Positions 8,303-16,984 of a stretch of 64,000 bases of DNA are shown here, one piece after another. The notes under the pieces are model-generated. The model had not been told where the DNA came from, did no database searches, and saw only the letters and a program-made list of their open reading frames with translations. The translations under genes and the position numbers were made by a program. Source of the DNA: Actinobacillus seminis. GTDB lineage: Bacteria > Pseudomonadota > Gammaproteobacteria > Enterobacterales > Pasteurellaceae. Where the stretch lies: positions 1 through 64,000 of the forward strand of contig NZ_NLFK01000001.1 in NCBI RefSeq assembly GCF_002263215.1, in the 5' to 3' direction. The first letter of the stretch is position 1. The number at the start of each line of letters is the position of its first letter.

Positions 8303-9055
8303 ATGACAACCACCGATCTTCAAAATCAACGACCAGGACCACTACGCAGTGCCCCTGAAATTACAATCAACACCCATCATGCCTCTAAATTATGGGTAGG
8401 TCGCACAGCCATGCGAAATGAACAAGGCAAAATTATCCGTGCAGGGATCATCAGTATGCCGAATTGTTTGAGTTTATTAAGTCAAATTCAACGTGCGGCA
8501 GCGAATGATGACCCTTATGCTGATGATTATTTACTACGGTTTGAAACCAAGGTGCTGGGTTATCGTCAGGAAATGCAACAACTTGTAGAAAAAGTGAATT
8601 ACCTTTATAGCGAACAAATTCCTGCTGCATTCCATATGGAAAACAGTGTGAGTATTGAGCCCGCACGTTATGCACTGACCTTTAATTCTCAACTTGGCTA
8701 TCAATTAATTTTCCTTTTCTTGAAATTTGATGAGCTTGCTTGTGCGGTGATGGCAGCTTCTCATATTGCCTTAATGACCCGTAGTGAGGCTTCAGATTGG
8801 ATTGAAGCTGGGGCTAAATTAATTCGTCAGTGTTTTGGATTGGTTGAAAATTATCGCCATTCAGGGATTACTCGTCGCGATGCAATTGAAAATAATGCAC
8901 GCTATAAAGCAGCAATAAAACGGATGAAGTATGAGTTATCCCCTGAAATCTTATCTGGGGAAAAACGTGCAAATTTTGCTCCGGTTATAAAAAATACCTC
9001 ATTATCTGAGGCTGAACCGGAACAAGATGAATTTGTTGAGAATGGCTCAGAGTAA
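8303..9055 (+). CDS. PFL_4669-like (TIGR03761-type) ICE protein
   Basis: A 250-residue protein with an N-terminal GPLRSAPEITINTHHASKLWVGR segment, which I recognise from the PFL_4669 family of integrating-element proteins. The function is unknown; it is conserved in the maintenance module between the STY4528-like gene and the DUF3158 gene, exactly as here. A good AGGAG precedes the ATG at 8303. The body is alpha-helical, and the C-terminal 20 residues are acidic and probably disordered. Confidence 0.8.
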   Translation: MTTTDLQNQRPGPLRSAPEITINTHHASKLWVGRTAMRNEQGKIIRAGIISMPNCLSLLSQIQRAAANDDPYADDYLLRFETKVLGYRQEMQQLVEKVNYLYSEQIPAAFHMENSVSIEPARYALTFNSQLGYQLIFLFLKFDELACAVMAASHIALMTRSEASDWIEAGAKLIRQCFGLVENYRHSGITRRDAIENNARYKAAIKRMKYELSPEILSGEKRANFAPVIKNTSLSEAEPEQDEFVENGSE

Positions 9056-9095
9056 TCAAATAACATAAGAATGACGCAGTGCTAAGAGGGAAAGA

Positions 9096-9608
9096 ATGAA
9101 AAATGAGTTAATTCCAAAAAGTATGTACCGTGATTTAGCGGTGCATACCCCACTTAATTTGGTATTGAAACAGTTTTTTAGTGAGATAGCTGATATTGAG
9201 GATTGTGAGCAATTACAGCTATCACTTTATCAGGTGAGAGAGTATTTAATCAGCCAACATCAAGATATTGTCAAAAAATTAAGAAGTAATGATATTACAA
9301 AAGCCTTAGGGTTTCGTTTAATGCAGGACAAAGCTTCTTCCTCAGGTGGGCATTTTTTACGTTGGCGTATCACTACTGGGAAAACTAATCAATCCGCTGA
9401 AAAAGGCAAGTTGATTTGGAAAGGACTTATTGAAGATAAAGCAATATCTGATAGCATTAAAAAACGCATTGCTCAGATGGAAAAAGAACGATTAGTGCTG
9501 AATATGCAAATGTCGGTATTAAATTCGATGATGAGACAATTATCCGCAACTATTGATAAATTAGCTGAAGTTGAAGACCTTTCTCAAGGTGAAATATCGT
9601 CTAATTAA
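9096..9608 (+). CDS. DUF3158-like ICE protein
   Basis: 170 residues, mostly helical, resembling DUF3158 proteins that follow PFL_4669-like genes in this ICE class. A conserved central segment, SSGGHFLRWR, is followed by a long coiled-coil C-terminus (IAQMEKERLVLNMQMSVLN). The start ATG at 9096 is preceded by AGAGGGAAAGA. The function is not known. The gene ends just before a set of short direct repeats and a strong hairpin. Confidence 0.7.
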   Translation: MKNELIPKSMYRDLAVHTPLNLVLKQFFSEIADIEDCEQLQLSLYQVREYLISQHQDIVKKLRSNDITKALGFRLMQDKASSSGGHFLRWRITTGKTNQSAEKGKLIWKGLIEDKAISDSIKKRIAQMEKERLVLNMQMSVLNSMMRQLSATIDKLAEVEDLSQGEISSN

Positions 9609-9610
9609 AG

Positions 9611-9676
9611 AGTTTGTAAAGGCTGGATTTTCAAGTTTGTACTCATTGGATTTTCAAGGTTTGTACTCGCTGGATA
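9611..9676 (+). repeat. Three 18-bp direct repeats, about 24 bp apart
   Basis: AGTTTGTAAAGGCTGGAT (9611-9628), AGTTTGTACTCATTGGAT (9634-9651) and GGTTTGTACTCGCTGGAT (9659-9676) are three diverged copies. The first copy is identical to 59925-59942 and, inverted, to 63030-63047 beside the right att core. Confidence 0.75.
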
Positions 9677-9690
9677 CAAAAGGCCTTTTA

Positions 9691-9717
9691 AAGGTAAGGG
9701 GACAAGCCCCTTACCTT
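9691..9717 (+). terminator. Perfect 11-bp hairpin (terminator-like, recombination boundary)
   Basis: AAGGTAAGGGG (9691-9701) pairs perfectly with CCCCTTACCTT (9707-9717) around a 5-nt loop. The right part, 9698-9726, is repeated identically at 11198-11226, where it abuts an ssb fragment. It has no T-run, so termination is uncertain. Confidence 0.6.
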
Positions 9718-9756
9718 AACGAAAAAAGGAGCCTTTCCTTTAAATTGGAATAAGTT

Positions 9757-10554
9757 ATGAAATTTGATATTGATTCTTTATTAAATAGTCCGGTTTATGA
9801 AGAAATGAGAACACCACTTTTCTTGCGTGTGATTAAAAATCCGCCTCCTTGGGCATTTGATATTATTCAACCTTGGGAAGATCCTTATCGCTCTCTTATG
9901 GGAGCATTTGTTCGTCGTCACTATTGGACGTCACAAGGTTCAATTAATGTATTTCAAGTGATAGGAACAGCTCATCAACAATACCAAAATCGCCCCTGGA
10001 TGGATTTATTAACATCCGGTAAGCGAATGGATATTAACCTTCCTCTGCAAGATAAGAAGCCGGAATATTATCGGGCAACAGAAAATAAATCACCGTCAAT
10101 GTATTTTAATACCCTTGATGGAATGAATTACTACATTGGTCAAGATGGTAATCATCGAACTTGTATTGCAAAATTTATGTTTTATGAAACCGGTGAGACC
10201 CAGTTACATGGTGTCACTATCAATCATTATGATATTGATGAGATGTTTTACCAAATGTATTGCGAACTAAATGATAAAATTAAACGCTTTGGTTTGCCGG
10301 TTATTCTGACAGCTGAGTCAAAATTAATAAAACGAGAAGATACAGCCGGTTGGATGATTGATTATTTTCAACCTTATTTGATTTGGAAGGAATATGATGA
10401 AGAAAGTCATCATGAATTACTCGAAGAATTAAATTTTGAACAAGCCAAAAAAAAGCTCGTTGAAGTCACATCCCGGCTATCGCTAAAAAAACAAACAAAA
10501 GATGTGCAAAAATCGTTATTACAGCGGTTTAAGTCTTATTTATTCAAGGGGTAA
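9757..10554 (+). CDS. Unrecognised ICE protein with a ParB/sulfiredoxin-like DGNHR motif
   Basis: 265 residues, function unknown. The central segment NYYIGQDGNHRTCIAKF (about residues 125-141) resembles the G-x-x-R box of ParB/sulfiredoxin-fold proteins, where a (D/E)GNHR motif binds nucleotide. This is a weak resemblance and only an inference. The N-terminal half is rich in Trp and aromatic residues; the C-terminus is basic and helical. It stands 4 bp before the next small gene and probably forms a two-gene unit with it, preceded by the hairpin at 9691. Confidence 0.6.
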   Translation: MKFDIDSLLNSPVYEEMRTPLFLRVIKNPPPWAFDIIQPWEDPYRSLMGAFVRRHYWTSQGSINVFQVIGTAHQQYQNRPWMDLLTSGKRMDINLPLQDKKPEYYRATENKSPSMYFNTLDGMNYYIGQDGNHRTCIAKFMFYETGETQLHGVTINHYDIDEMFYQMYCELNDKIKRFGLPVILTAESKLIKREDTAGWMIDYFQPYLIWKEYDEESHHELLEELNFEQAKKKLVEVTSRLSLKKQTKDVQKSLLQRFKSYLFKG

Positions 10555-10557
10555 TTT

Positions 10558-10767
10558 ATGATTAATGTAAAAATGACGTTTACAGTCGAAATTGATGGTG
10601 AAACCATTGTTCAGCATCAAATTAAAGAACAGGCAGAAAAACGCTCTTACTTTTCACAAGAGCGTAAATTAACGAAAGAAATTATAAATAGGATGAATGA
10701 GTTTCATTCTGAAAGATGGCTCGACGCAAGACCTTGGGACAATTTTACAATAGATAAAAATCCGTAG
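10558..10767 (+). CDS. Small conserved protein, paralogue of the 11271 gene
   Basis: 69 residues, unrecognised. It shares most of its sequence with the protein starting at 11271: (V)KxTFxxEIDGETI, QAEKR, FSQER and MNEFHSERW are common to both. A short beta hairpin followed by a long helix is likely. It starts 4 bp after the preceding gene with GGGG upstream, so translational coupling is likely. No role can be assigned. Confidence 0.65.
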   Translation: MINVKMTFTVEIDGETIVQHQIKEQAEKRSYFSQERKLTKEIINRMNEFHSERWLDARPWDNFTIDKNP

Positions 10768-10770
10768 GTA

Positions 10771-10965
10771 TTATCGATTACAGATTTTATAAATAGCTTT
10801 TGCTAAGGTATTTAGTTTAATCGCAATAAAATCTTCCTGAGAATAGGGTGATTTATTCCATTTTTTTATAAGGTCGTTTGGATTTCTTTCTCCTAAATCT
10901 AGTGACAAGAGATTTGAGGCTGCAATAACGGCTTCACCAAAGGTAATACTAAGTTTTTCTGACAT
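10771..10965 (-). CDS. Small hypothetical protein
   Basis: 64 residues on the minus strand, converging with the preceding gene. The ATG at 10965 has AGGAAAA about 8 nt upstream, which supports translation. The sequence is helical with a YSQEDFIAIKLNTLAKAIYKI ending. I do not recognise a family. Confidence 0.5.
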   Translation of the reverse strand: MSEKLSITFGEAVIAASNLLSLDLGERNPNDLIKKWNKSPYSQEDFIAIKLNTLAKAIYKICNR

Positions 10966-11152
10966 ATTGATTTTCCTATTTTTGTTGTGGTAGATAAAAA
11001 TGGAAATTCAATATACCACATTGAGTCGGTGTGGCTAAATAAGCGACTCACATATTGGAAATTCATTCCAACAGAATTTTAATTAAATGATTTTTTCTTT
11101 ACTCGAATCAAGTTTAATAAACCTAATTTAATTCGTTGAAGGAGTAAATACG

Positions 11153-11278
11153 ATGGCCGGTATTAATAAAGTGATTATCGTGGGAAACCTTGGTGCAGGG
11201 GACAAGCCCCTTACCTTAACGAAAAATGGCGTAACTTTTAGTAGAATATACGGTAATCAGGAAGTTAATTATGAATAA
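11153..11278 (+). pseudogene. ssb 5' fragment fused to hairpin sequence
   Basis: The first 15 codons ([15 protein letters not shown], 11153-11197) match the intact ssb at 11628 except for six third-position changes, so they come from a diverged ssb allele. At 11198 the frame runs into a copy of the 9698-9726 hairpin sequence and stays open to 11278. Its stop overlaps the ATG of the next gene (ATGAATAA). It may now act only as a translated leader for that gene. Confidence 0.8.
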
Positions 11279-11537
11279 TGTAAAAATTACATTTAGTATT
11301 GAAATTGATGGTGAAACGATTATTTCACATCAAATTGAAGCTCAAGCGGAAAAACGTACTTGTTTTTCTCAAGAGCGTCAACTCGCTAAAGAGGTTATCG
11401 ATAAAATGAATGAATTTCATTCTGAGAGATGGATTAATGCAAAACCTTGGGCTGATTTGGAAGAACTAAAAAAGCAAAACCCCAAGGAACTGAGTTTTGC
11501 TTTGAAAAATCAGCTAAGCAGCTCAATAATTATCTAA
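11271..11537 (+). CDS. Small conserved protein, second copy of the 10558 family
   Basis: 88 residues. The first 60 are closely similar to the 10558 product (IDGETI, HQI, QAEKR, FSQER, MNEFHSERW). The tail is longer and different (KKQNPKELSFALKNQLSSSIII). The gene appears to have arrived as a duplicated block bounded on the left by the hairpin copy at 11198, which is joined to an ssb fragment. Its ATG overlaps the stop of the fused ssb leader, so reinitiation is likely. Function unknown. Confidence 0.65.
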   Translation: MNNVKITFSIEIDGETIISHQIEAQAEKRTCFSQERQLAKEVIDKMNEFHSERWINAKPWADLEELKKQNPKELSFALKNQLSSSIII

Positions 11538-11627
11538 AATTGAAATTGAATTACCCCCTTTATTCCTGGCTAAAATCACGTTTAATACAGATAACGTCAA
11601 TTATCGATCATTTGTGAGGACAACATT

Positions 11628-12125
11628 ATGGCAGGGATTAATAAAGTGATTATTGTCGGGAATCTTGGTGCAGATCCAGAAGTGAGAACAATGCCAAATG
11701 GCGAAGCGGTTTCCAATATTAGTGTGGCAACTAGCGAAAGTTGGACAGATAAAACGACTGGTGAAAAACGTGAATTAACCGAATGGCACCGTATTGTATT
11801 TTATCGTCGCCAAGCGGAGATTGTAGGAGAGTATTTACGCAAAGGCTCAAAAGTCTATGTTGAAGGACGTTTAAGAACCCGTAAATGGCAAGATCAAAAT
11901 GGGCAAGATCGATATATGACTGAAATCCAAGGGGATGTACTACAAATGCTGGATAGCTGCCCTGAACGTAATCAAGGTGGACAAGCTCCGCAAGGACGCA
12001 ATATGCAACCGGGACGTAACCAATATGCTCAAAACAGTCAACCTGCTTATCAAACTCCACAAAATCAAACTGCAGCTTCTCAGCCCGCACCATTGCCTAG
12101 CATTGATGATCAGATTCCGTTTTGA
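11628..12125 (+). CDS. ssb: Single-stranded DNA-binding protein
   Basis: 165 residues. The OB-fold core runs from [20 protein letters not shown] through [33 protein letters not shown] to about residue 110. A Gln/Asn/Pro-rich linker and the acidic tip DDQIPF follow, as in bacterial SSB. It is ICE-encoded and probably protects single-stranded DNA during transfer and helps replication of the circle. TGTGAGGACAAC precedes the ATG. A 45-bp fragment of a second allele lies 475 bp upstream. Confidence 0.97.
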   Translation: MAGINKVIIVGNLGADPEVRTMPNGEAVSNISVATSESWTDKTTGEKRELTEWHRIVFYRRQAEIVGEYLRKGSKVYVEGRLRTRKWQDQNGQDRYMTEIQGDVLQMLDSCPERNQGGQAPQGRNMQPGRNQYAQNSQPAYQTPQNQTAASQPAPLPSIDDQIPF

Positions 12126-12191
12126 GTTGTGATTTAATTATTTTAAGGTAGAGTGAAATTCCATTCTAGCTAGCAATTCGGAGTTGATATG

Positions 12192-12671
12192 ATGAAAACA
12201 TTGAAAATTACAACCGCACTTTTTATGTTGGGAATTATCACCGGCTGCGCAGAACTTTCTGCAATCAACCAAAAAGTGGGCGATTGGGCAGGAGAAATCA
12301 ATCGTACGCTCAACGCAGATAAACAACAATTCTCGGATACCTTAACCTCTAAACGAGATATTGATACCCTGTATGTACGCATTAAGCGTAATGTAGGGTT
12401 TGAAACAATGGAAGAAATGTTGAAATGCGATCCTGAATCAAATAAGAATTGTGCCTGGAAAAAAGCTGCAATTGCCGAAGGCGGCTATGTTCATGAAAAA
12501 ACGCCGGGCGTTTATTATCGAATGGCGGATTCTTTTGGTAATGAGGGGCGGTATTATGTCGCAGTTACCCTAGAAAAAGAGGGCAAAAATACCCTTATTT
12601 CTTGGCGGGTGAAAGGGTCTCAAGACTTTGCCAATCAAATAAAAGCGGATATTTTAAAAGCGGCTAAATAG
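12192..12671 (+). CDS. Putative lipoprotein
   Basis: 159 residues. The signal sequence MKTLKITTALFMLGIITGC ends in a lipobox with Cys 19, so the mature protein should be lipid-anchored. Two Cys (CDPESNKNC) lie mid-protein. ATGATG at 12189-12194 offers two starts. Lipoproteins of this size occur after ssb in related ICEs, but I cannot name a function. A strong intrinsic terminator follows. Confidence 0.75.
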   Translation: MKTLKITTALFMLGIITGCAELSAINQKVGDWAGEINRTLNADKQQFSDTLTSKRDIDTLYVRIKRNVGFETMEEMLKCDPESNKNCAWKKAAIAEGGYVHEKTPGVYYRMADSFGNEGRYYVAVTLEKEGKNTLISWRVKGSQDFANQIKADILKAAK

Positions 12672-12698
12672 GTTTGTTTGCTCTAAAACCTCAGTGTT

Positions 12699-12725
12699 GC
12701 CCAATCTTGATGATTGGGCTTTTTT
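12699..12725 (+). terminator. Intrinsic terminator after ssb/lipoprotein genes
   Basis: GCCCAATC (12699-12706) and GATTGGGC (12712-12719) form an 8-bp stem with a 5-nt loop, followed by six T. It likely ends the maintenance operon that includes ssb. Confidence 0.9.
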
Positions 12726-12782
12726 GTTTGCTCATAAGGTAGTAAATGTTATGATTGAACGTAGTTAGATATAGGAGGTGCT

Positions 12783-13365
12783 ATGGATAGAATAAAGTTT
12801 GATCAAAATGATAATCAAAATTACCCTATAGATAAAAATCTTTTTGAGAAAAAGACGCGTAAATCCAAACTATTTAATCGTAAAAATGCTTCCAATGAAA
12901 TTAATCAATATGCTATCTGTCCTGCTTGTAATGGACCTGTACAGGTTATCGGACTCTACAAAAAACTGCTTAATACAGATAAACCTTATGGTAAGCATAT
13001 TAATTATTCTTTATCGGGATTAGCAACTTATTATCAGGCAGATTATGATTTTTGTCCCTACCGTGCTAAAAGACAAGAATATGATAAAGAGACCAGAAAA
13101 GCTGAAGTTAATCCTCTTGTTCTTTCAATTATCCAAAAGCTTGTTCTAAATTTTGACCGTATGATTTATCTGATTTCTAAATACACGGGAATATATATCA
13201 GTAAATCATTTGCATAAAAAAAAAAAAAAAAAAAATTGGATCCAAATATATTGAAATATTATACATTTGATCAAAATAAATTAAGTGAAAAAAATAAGAG
13301 AAAGTAATAAAGTACTTCTTGGAATAGCAAAAGAAGTCGCACAAGAGAAAGGTTTTACTTTTTAA
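12783..13365 (+). pseudogene. Cys-containing hypothetical gene interrupted by a poly-A tract
   Basis: The first part (144 codons, 12783-13217) has a good AGGAGGTG before the ATG and a CPACNG pair that could bind zinc. It stops at a TAA formed where a run of 20 A (13216-13235) begins. The same frame continues after the run (LDPNILKYYTFDQNKLSEKNK), and a further shift continues as ESNKVLLGIAKEVAQEKGFTF to a stop at 13365. I therefore read it as one gene broken by a homopolymer insertion or an assembly artefact plus a second frameshift. The family is not recognised. Confidence 0.55.
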
Positions 13366-13613
13366 ATCCGGTGAGATGGAATTTCTACTATTTTAGATAT
13401 TTCGTCCCACCAAGTTTCATGAATAGGTGGTATCACATTTTCGTTTTCAGCAAATTTCAAACATTCAAGTAAGGTAGATAAGCTAAGAGAGAAATGATGG
13501 TGATTGTCCTGTAATGAAAAAATAATAGGCTCATCACATTGATGGCATTCCGGTGATTTTACATTATTAAGAATAGCTCGATTTGATAATACGTCATTAT
13601 GATGTTTTTTCAT
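13362..13613 (-). CDS. Small hypothetical protein related to the 20228 gene product
   Basis: 83 residues on the minus strand, with AGGAGAG upstream of the ATG at 13613. The segment HFSLSLSTLLECLKFAENENVIPPIHETWWDEISKIV aligns with LFSLSLKEMIESLIWLKDKGFTPNIPDQWIKQVV in the protein at 20228, so both belong to one small family. A CHQC pair precedes it. It converges on the gene at 12783 with a few bases of overlap. Function unknown. Confidence 0.6.
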   Translation of the reverse strand: MKKHHNDVLSNRAILNNVKSPECHQCDEPIIFSLQDNHHHFSLSLSTLLECLKFAENENVIPPIHETWWDEISKIVEIPSHRI

Positions 13614-13776
13614 TAAATGCTCTCCTAGTTAATACGAATTGAGTAATAACGAACTTTATCATAGGAATAGAATAAAGCTCGTTATTAATTCAATTTAGTC
13701 ATAAGAGAAAAAATGGTTGTTTATGCGAAAGAGATTTTATTTAATTATCGGAAATATAATTAAATGAACACTTATT

Positions 13777-14073
13777 ATGTCATCTTCTCCTTATCCACGG
13801 ATACCCGAACAAGTTTTGCTTGACTATCAAATTGAATTAGAAAATTGGGTGCTTTCAGCCTCAATTGATGAAATTAGAGATTATTTTGTTATTCTCCACG
13901 GAGGAGTATTTCCTGATGATTGGCATAATTGTGTAAGTCGTCACCAAAATAATTCAAGCGGAAATTTAGAACATATTTCATCATGTGAACAATGCCAATA
14001 CCTGCTGTTAGCTATTCATACAATGAGCAGTTGTCGAAAAGAGCTGAAATCATTATTTGTGAATAGGATCTGA
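13777..14073 (+). CDS. Small hypothetical protein with Cys pair
   Basis: 98 residues. It contains CVSRHQNNSSGNLEHISSCEQC, a Cys/His-rich segment that could bind a metal, and is otherwise helical. The upstream region AATGAACACTTATT lacks a clear ribosome-binding site. It sits alone between the minus-strand gene and topB. I do not recognise a family. Confidence 0.5.
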   Translation: MSSSPYPRIPEQVLLDYQIELENWVLSASIDEIRDYFVILHGGVFPDDWHNCVSRHQNNSSGNLEHISSCEQCQYLLLAIHTMSSCRKELKSLFVNRI

Positions 14074-14192
14074 AAAACTCTCTTATATTTCATGACAATT
14101 AATCATCATTTTTACATTAAAAGTAATTTAAATTCAATCTAATTGATTAGAAAGTCATGCCTGGAATGACTATTTTTATAAAAGGATAAATA

Positions 14193-16223
14193 ATGAAACT
14201 CTTTCTATGCGAAAAACCCAGTCAAGGACGGGATATTGCAAAAGTTTTGGGGGCAACACAAAAAGGGGAAGGATATTTATCTACAGCTGATGGCACAATC
14301 GTTGTGACTTGGGCAAGAGGACATTTAGTTGAGCAATTTTCGCCAGAACAATACGATCCTGCCCTTAAAGCGTGGCGATTAGATACCCTCCCGATTATTC
14401 CTTCCCAATGGCAGGTTTCCCCTAAACCCGATGCAAAAAAAGAATATAAAACCGTGATGACATTGCTGAAAAAAGCACGCACGGTGGTGATTTCAACCGA
14501 TATTGATCGTGAAGGGGAAACTATCGCCCGTGAGTTATTAGACATTGCGGGTTATCGTGGACATATTCAGCGACTATGGATCACCGCACTTGATGAAATC
14601 AGTGTGCGTAAAGCACTCAGCCGGCTTAAAACCAATGAAGAAACCTTGCCGCTTTATTATGCCGGGCTTGCGCGTAGTCGGGCAGATTGGTTAATCGGAA
14701 TGAATTTTAGTCGAATGTTTACGCTTCTGGCACAACAACAAGGTTATCAAGGTCCACCTCTTTCGGTGGGACGGGTGCAAAGCCCCACATTGGCACTGGT
14801 GGTGAATCGAGATAAGGAAATTGCTCATTTTGTTCCTACTCCTCATTATGCTTTGTTGGTTCAGGTAAGCGGTGACAATACTTCTTCTTTTGATGCAACG
14901 CTTCTTGTACCGGAACAATATTGTGATGAAGAGAAGCGTTGTTTAGACATAAAGGTGCTTCAGCAAGCAGATCAACAGATTCGTCAAGCGGGTCAACTGC
15001 GTGTGCAGAATGTAGAAACGAAACGGGAAAAAGAAAGTCCGCCGTTACTTTTTGCATTAAGTGATTTGCAGGCAGAATGTAATCGCCTTTATGATTTAGG
15101 GACGCAACAAGTGCTTGATATTGCACAATCCCTCTATGAAAAACACAAAGCAACTACCTATCCACGTACAGATTGCGGTTATCTCCCTGAAGCACAATTA
15201 CTTGAAGTGCCTCAGGTCATTAACAGTCTTATGCGTTCAGATCCCAAGTTACAACCTTTGCGGGTACAGCTTAATTTGAACCAAAAATCCCGCGCTTGGA
15301 ATGATAAAAAAATTACCGCTCACCACGGGATTATTCCCACAACACAGCCGGTTGATATTGCTAAAATGAACGAGAATGAGTTTAACGTTTATGACTTAAT
15401 TCGTCGGCGTTATCTCGCACAATTTTTACCGCACTTTGAAGTGGATAAAACCCGGGTTAGGTTATCTTGTGGAGAGTATCAATGCATCGCAAAAGGTCAA
15501 GTGATTGTGGTTGCAGGTTGGAAAGCATTGTTTCGGGCATCTAAAGATGAGCAGGGAGATAAACAAGGTTTGCCAATACTGAATAGTGGACAAATGTTGA
15601 AGGTGATGAATACGGAAGTAAAATCACTTAAAACCACACCGCCTGCACACTATACGGAAGGCACGTTGCTCACGGCAATGGTGAATGTCGCCCGTTTTGT
15701 TACAGATGAACGACTAAAGAAACAATTACGCGAAACGGAAGGACTCGGGACAGAGGCTACTCGGGCAAGTATTATGAAAACCCTTTATGATCGCGGTTAT
15801 ATCAAGAAAAAAGGGAAATCCATTGTGGCGACAGATGCGGGCGTGATGTTGATTGATAATTTACCGACGGTATTAAAAGATCCGGGGTTAACGGCATTAT
15901 GGGAACAAGCATTAAATCAAATTGCCGAGAACCAAATGAGCTTGCAGGAATTTATGCAAAAGCAAGAACAATTTATCTGCCATCTTATTCAAACCTGTGG
16001 ACATCAAGGTATCAAAATGGACAATATCGATATAAAAAAATGCCCACAATGCGGTAAGCCACTTCGAAAAATGAAAGGAAAAAACGGGGATTTTTGGGGC
16101 TGTACGGGTTATCCGACATGCAAATATATTGAATCGAGTGCGAAAAGAAAAACATCTGCCGGAAAAGTTACCCCTGTCAACCTTTCACAACAATTTGCAA
16201 ATTTGCGTCAATCCGTCAAATAA
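14193..16223 (+). CDS. topB: DNA topoisomerase III (ICE-encoded)
   Basis: 676 residues, type IA topoisomerase. The Toprim domain starts at MKLFLCEKPSQGRDIAKVLG, with ISTDIDREGETIARELL as the acidic metal site. SVGRVQSPTLALVVNRDKEI and the catalytic segment TTYPRTDCGYLP (active-site Tyr) follow. A C-terminal four-Cys zinc motif, CPQCGKPL...CTGYPTCKY, closes the protein. TopB is a standard gene of this ICE class and would help separate or transfer element DNA. An RNA motif copy lies just downstream at 16230-16330. Confidence 0.97.
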   Translation: MKLFLCEKPSQGRDIAKVLGATQKGEGYLSTADGTIVVTWARGHLVEQFSPEQYDPALKAWRLDTLPIIPSQWQVSPKPDAKKEYKTVMTLLKKARTVVISTDIDREGETIARELLDIAGYRGHIQRLWITALDEISVRKALSRLKTNEETLPLYYAGLARSRADWLIGMNFSRMFTLLAQQQGYQGPPLSVGRVQSPTLALVVNRDKEIAHFVPTPHYALLVQVSGDNTSSFDATLLVPEQYCDEEKRCLDIKVLQQADQQIRQAGQLRVQNVETKREKESPPLLFALSDLQAECNRLYDLGTQQVLDIAQSLYEKHKATTYPRTDCGYLPEAQLLEVPQVINSLMRSDPKLQPLRVQLNLNQKSRAWNDKKITAHHGIIPTTQPVDIAKMNENEFNVYDLIRRRYLAQFLPHFEVDKTRVRLSCGEYQCIAKGQVIVVAGWKALFRASKDEQGDKQGLPILNSGQMLKVMNTEVKSLKTTPPAHYTEGTLLTAMVNVARFVTDERLKKQLRETEGLGTEATRASIMKTLYDRGYIKKKGKSIVATDAGVMLIDNLPTVLKDPGLTALWEQALNQIAENQMSLQEFMQKQEQFICHLIQTCGHQGIKMDNIDIKKCPQCGKPLRKMKGKNGDFWGCTGYPTCKYIESSAKRKTSAGKVTPVNLSQQFANLRQSVK

Positions 16224-16244
16224 GGTAGTATGGTAGCCAAAAGT

Positions 16245-16330
16245 AAACCGTTTTAACATTGTCGGTCATCAATGTTGTGCCGAAATACCCTTAGCACTCT
16301 GAAAAAGGGTTCTGTGATACCGGGAGTGTG
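16245..16330 (+). ncRNA. Pseudoknotted RNA motif, copy A (STAXI-like)
   Basis: Stem 1 is ACCCTT (16287-16292) with AAGGGT (16305-16310). Its loop bases CACTC (16295-16299) pair with GAGTG (16324-16328) to give a pseudoknot. Copies at 16755 and 47060 keep both helices with different bases. It follows topB and lacks the long 5' domain of the other copies. It resembles the STAXI motif known from near ssb, topoisomerase and antirestriction genes, but the name needs a covariance-model check. Confidence 0.7.
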
Positions 16331-16345
16331 TGTTTTATCTTTTTA

Positions 16346-16627
16346 TCGACAATAGCGTGATTATTGCTAAGTCTTGATAGCATTTTATTAAATGGTATGA
16401 CGACTTAGCAATACGTTGCTTCTTTCTCTTGGCCAGAGCCCACTGGTGAAAAATTGGGTGCCCTTTGTATCAATTGAGATGCCTCCGTTGTACTGATTAA
16501 AGACCACAATGTAATCAGGTAGATGAGATAAGAAATCAGACATTGTAACGAAGATGGGATGATTTCAAAAATCCGTTTATATTGGTCAATTTTCCACAAT
16601 CTTTTTTCAGATTGTCATCTTAAAAAG
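16346..16627. other. Spacer after topB with no gene seen
   Basis: I find no coding sequence or repeat that I trust in this 280-bp stretch between RNA copy A and the terminator at 16628. Confidence 0.5.
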
Positions 16628-16674
16628 CAAATAAGCCATTGATGAAATGTGTCATCAATGGCTTATTTGTTTTT
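16628..16674 (+). terminator. Very strong intrinsic terminator
   Basis: CAAATAAGCCATTGATGA (16628-16645) pairs perfectly over 18 bp with 16652-16669 around a 6-nt loop, followed by five T. The near-perfect symmetry would also work on the other strand. It insulates the topB region from the operon that starts near 16750. Confidence 0.9.
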
Positions 16675-16749
16675 GTAAGGCAAAATTATTTTATTTGTCT
16701 TTTTAATTTTTGCTATGAAATTATGGGGTATTTGCGGTTAAATGGAGAT

Positions 16750-16900
16750 ATTAAGTCGCTACTTTGTAGCTCTTAAAAGTTGCCAAACACTTGAAAGAGC
16801 AACGGACTAGCCCGCTGTGGTAGTTGTGTTAACACCAGCCGAAATGTCATCAGCATTCTGAAAAGATGACTCTGTGAAAAACAGGAATGCCACCTCATCT
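16750..16900 (+). ncRNA. Pseudoknotted leader RNA, copy B (STAXI-like)
   Basis: Helices are GCTAC/GTAGC (16758-16762/16766-16770), GTTGC/GCAAC (16779-16783/16799-16803), stem GTCATC/GATGAC (16846-16851/16865-16870), inner CTGT/ACAG (16872-16875/16881-16884), and pseudoknot CATTC/GAATG (16854-16858/16885-16889). Copy C at 47060 has the same order, with the linker ACGGACTAGCCCGCTGTGG almost unchanged. It leads the operon 16985-20059 and is probably a cis regulator of it. Confidence 0.75.
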
Positions 16901-16904
16901 GTTT

Positions 16905-16984
16905 AACCCTAGCGGGGAACATTTTTCCCGTGTTGGGTAAGAGTGTTTCTCCGCTTTTTTTATTTTTACTTTAGGAGAAACATT
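16905..16984 (+). promoter_or_regulatory. Structured attenuator-like leader 1 (before DUF3577 gene)
   Basis: TGTTTCTCC (16944-16952) lies before a T-run and is perfectly complementary to GGAGAAACA (16974-16982), which contains the ribosome-binding site. Upstream CCC...GGGGAACA and TTCCCG...GGG segments can form competing stems. It is a member of the family repeated before most genes of the two accessory operons. Confidence 0.75.

Noticed and set aside
7976-8329. A minus-strand protein of repeated LHWLIFVLC units
   Set aside because: It is the translation of the 36-bp DNA repeats; it has no start signal or coding character.
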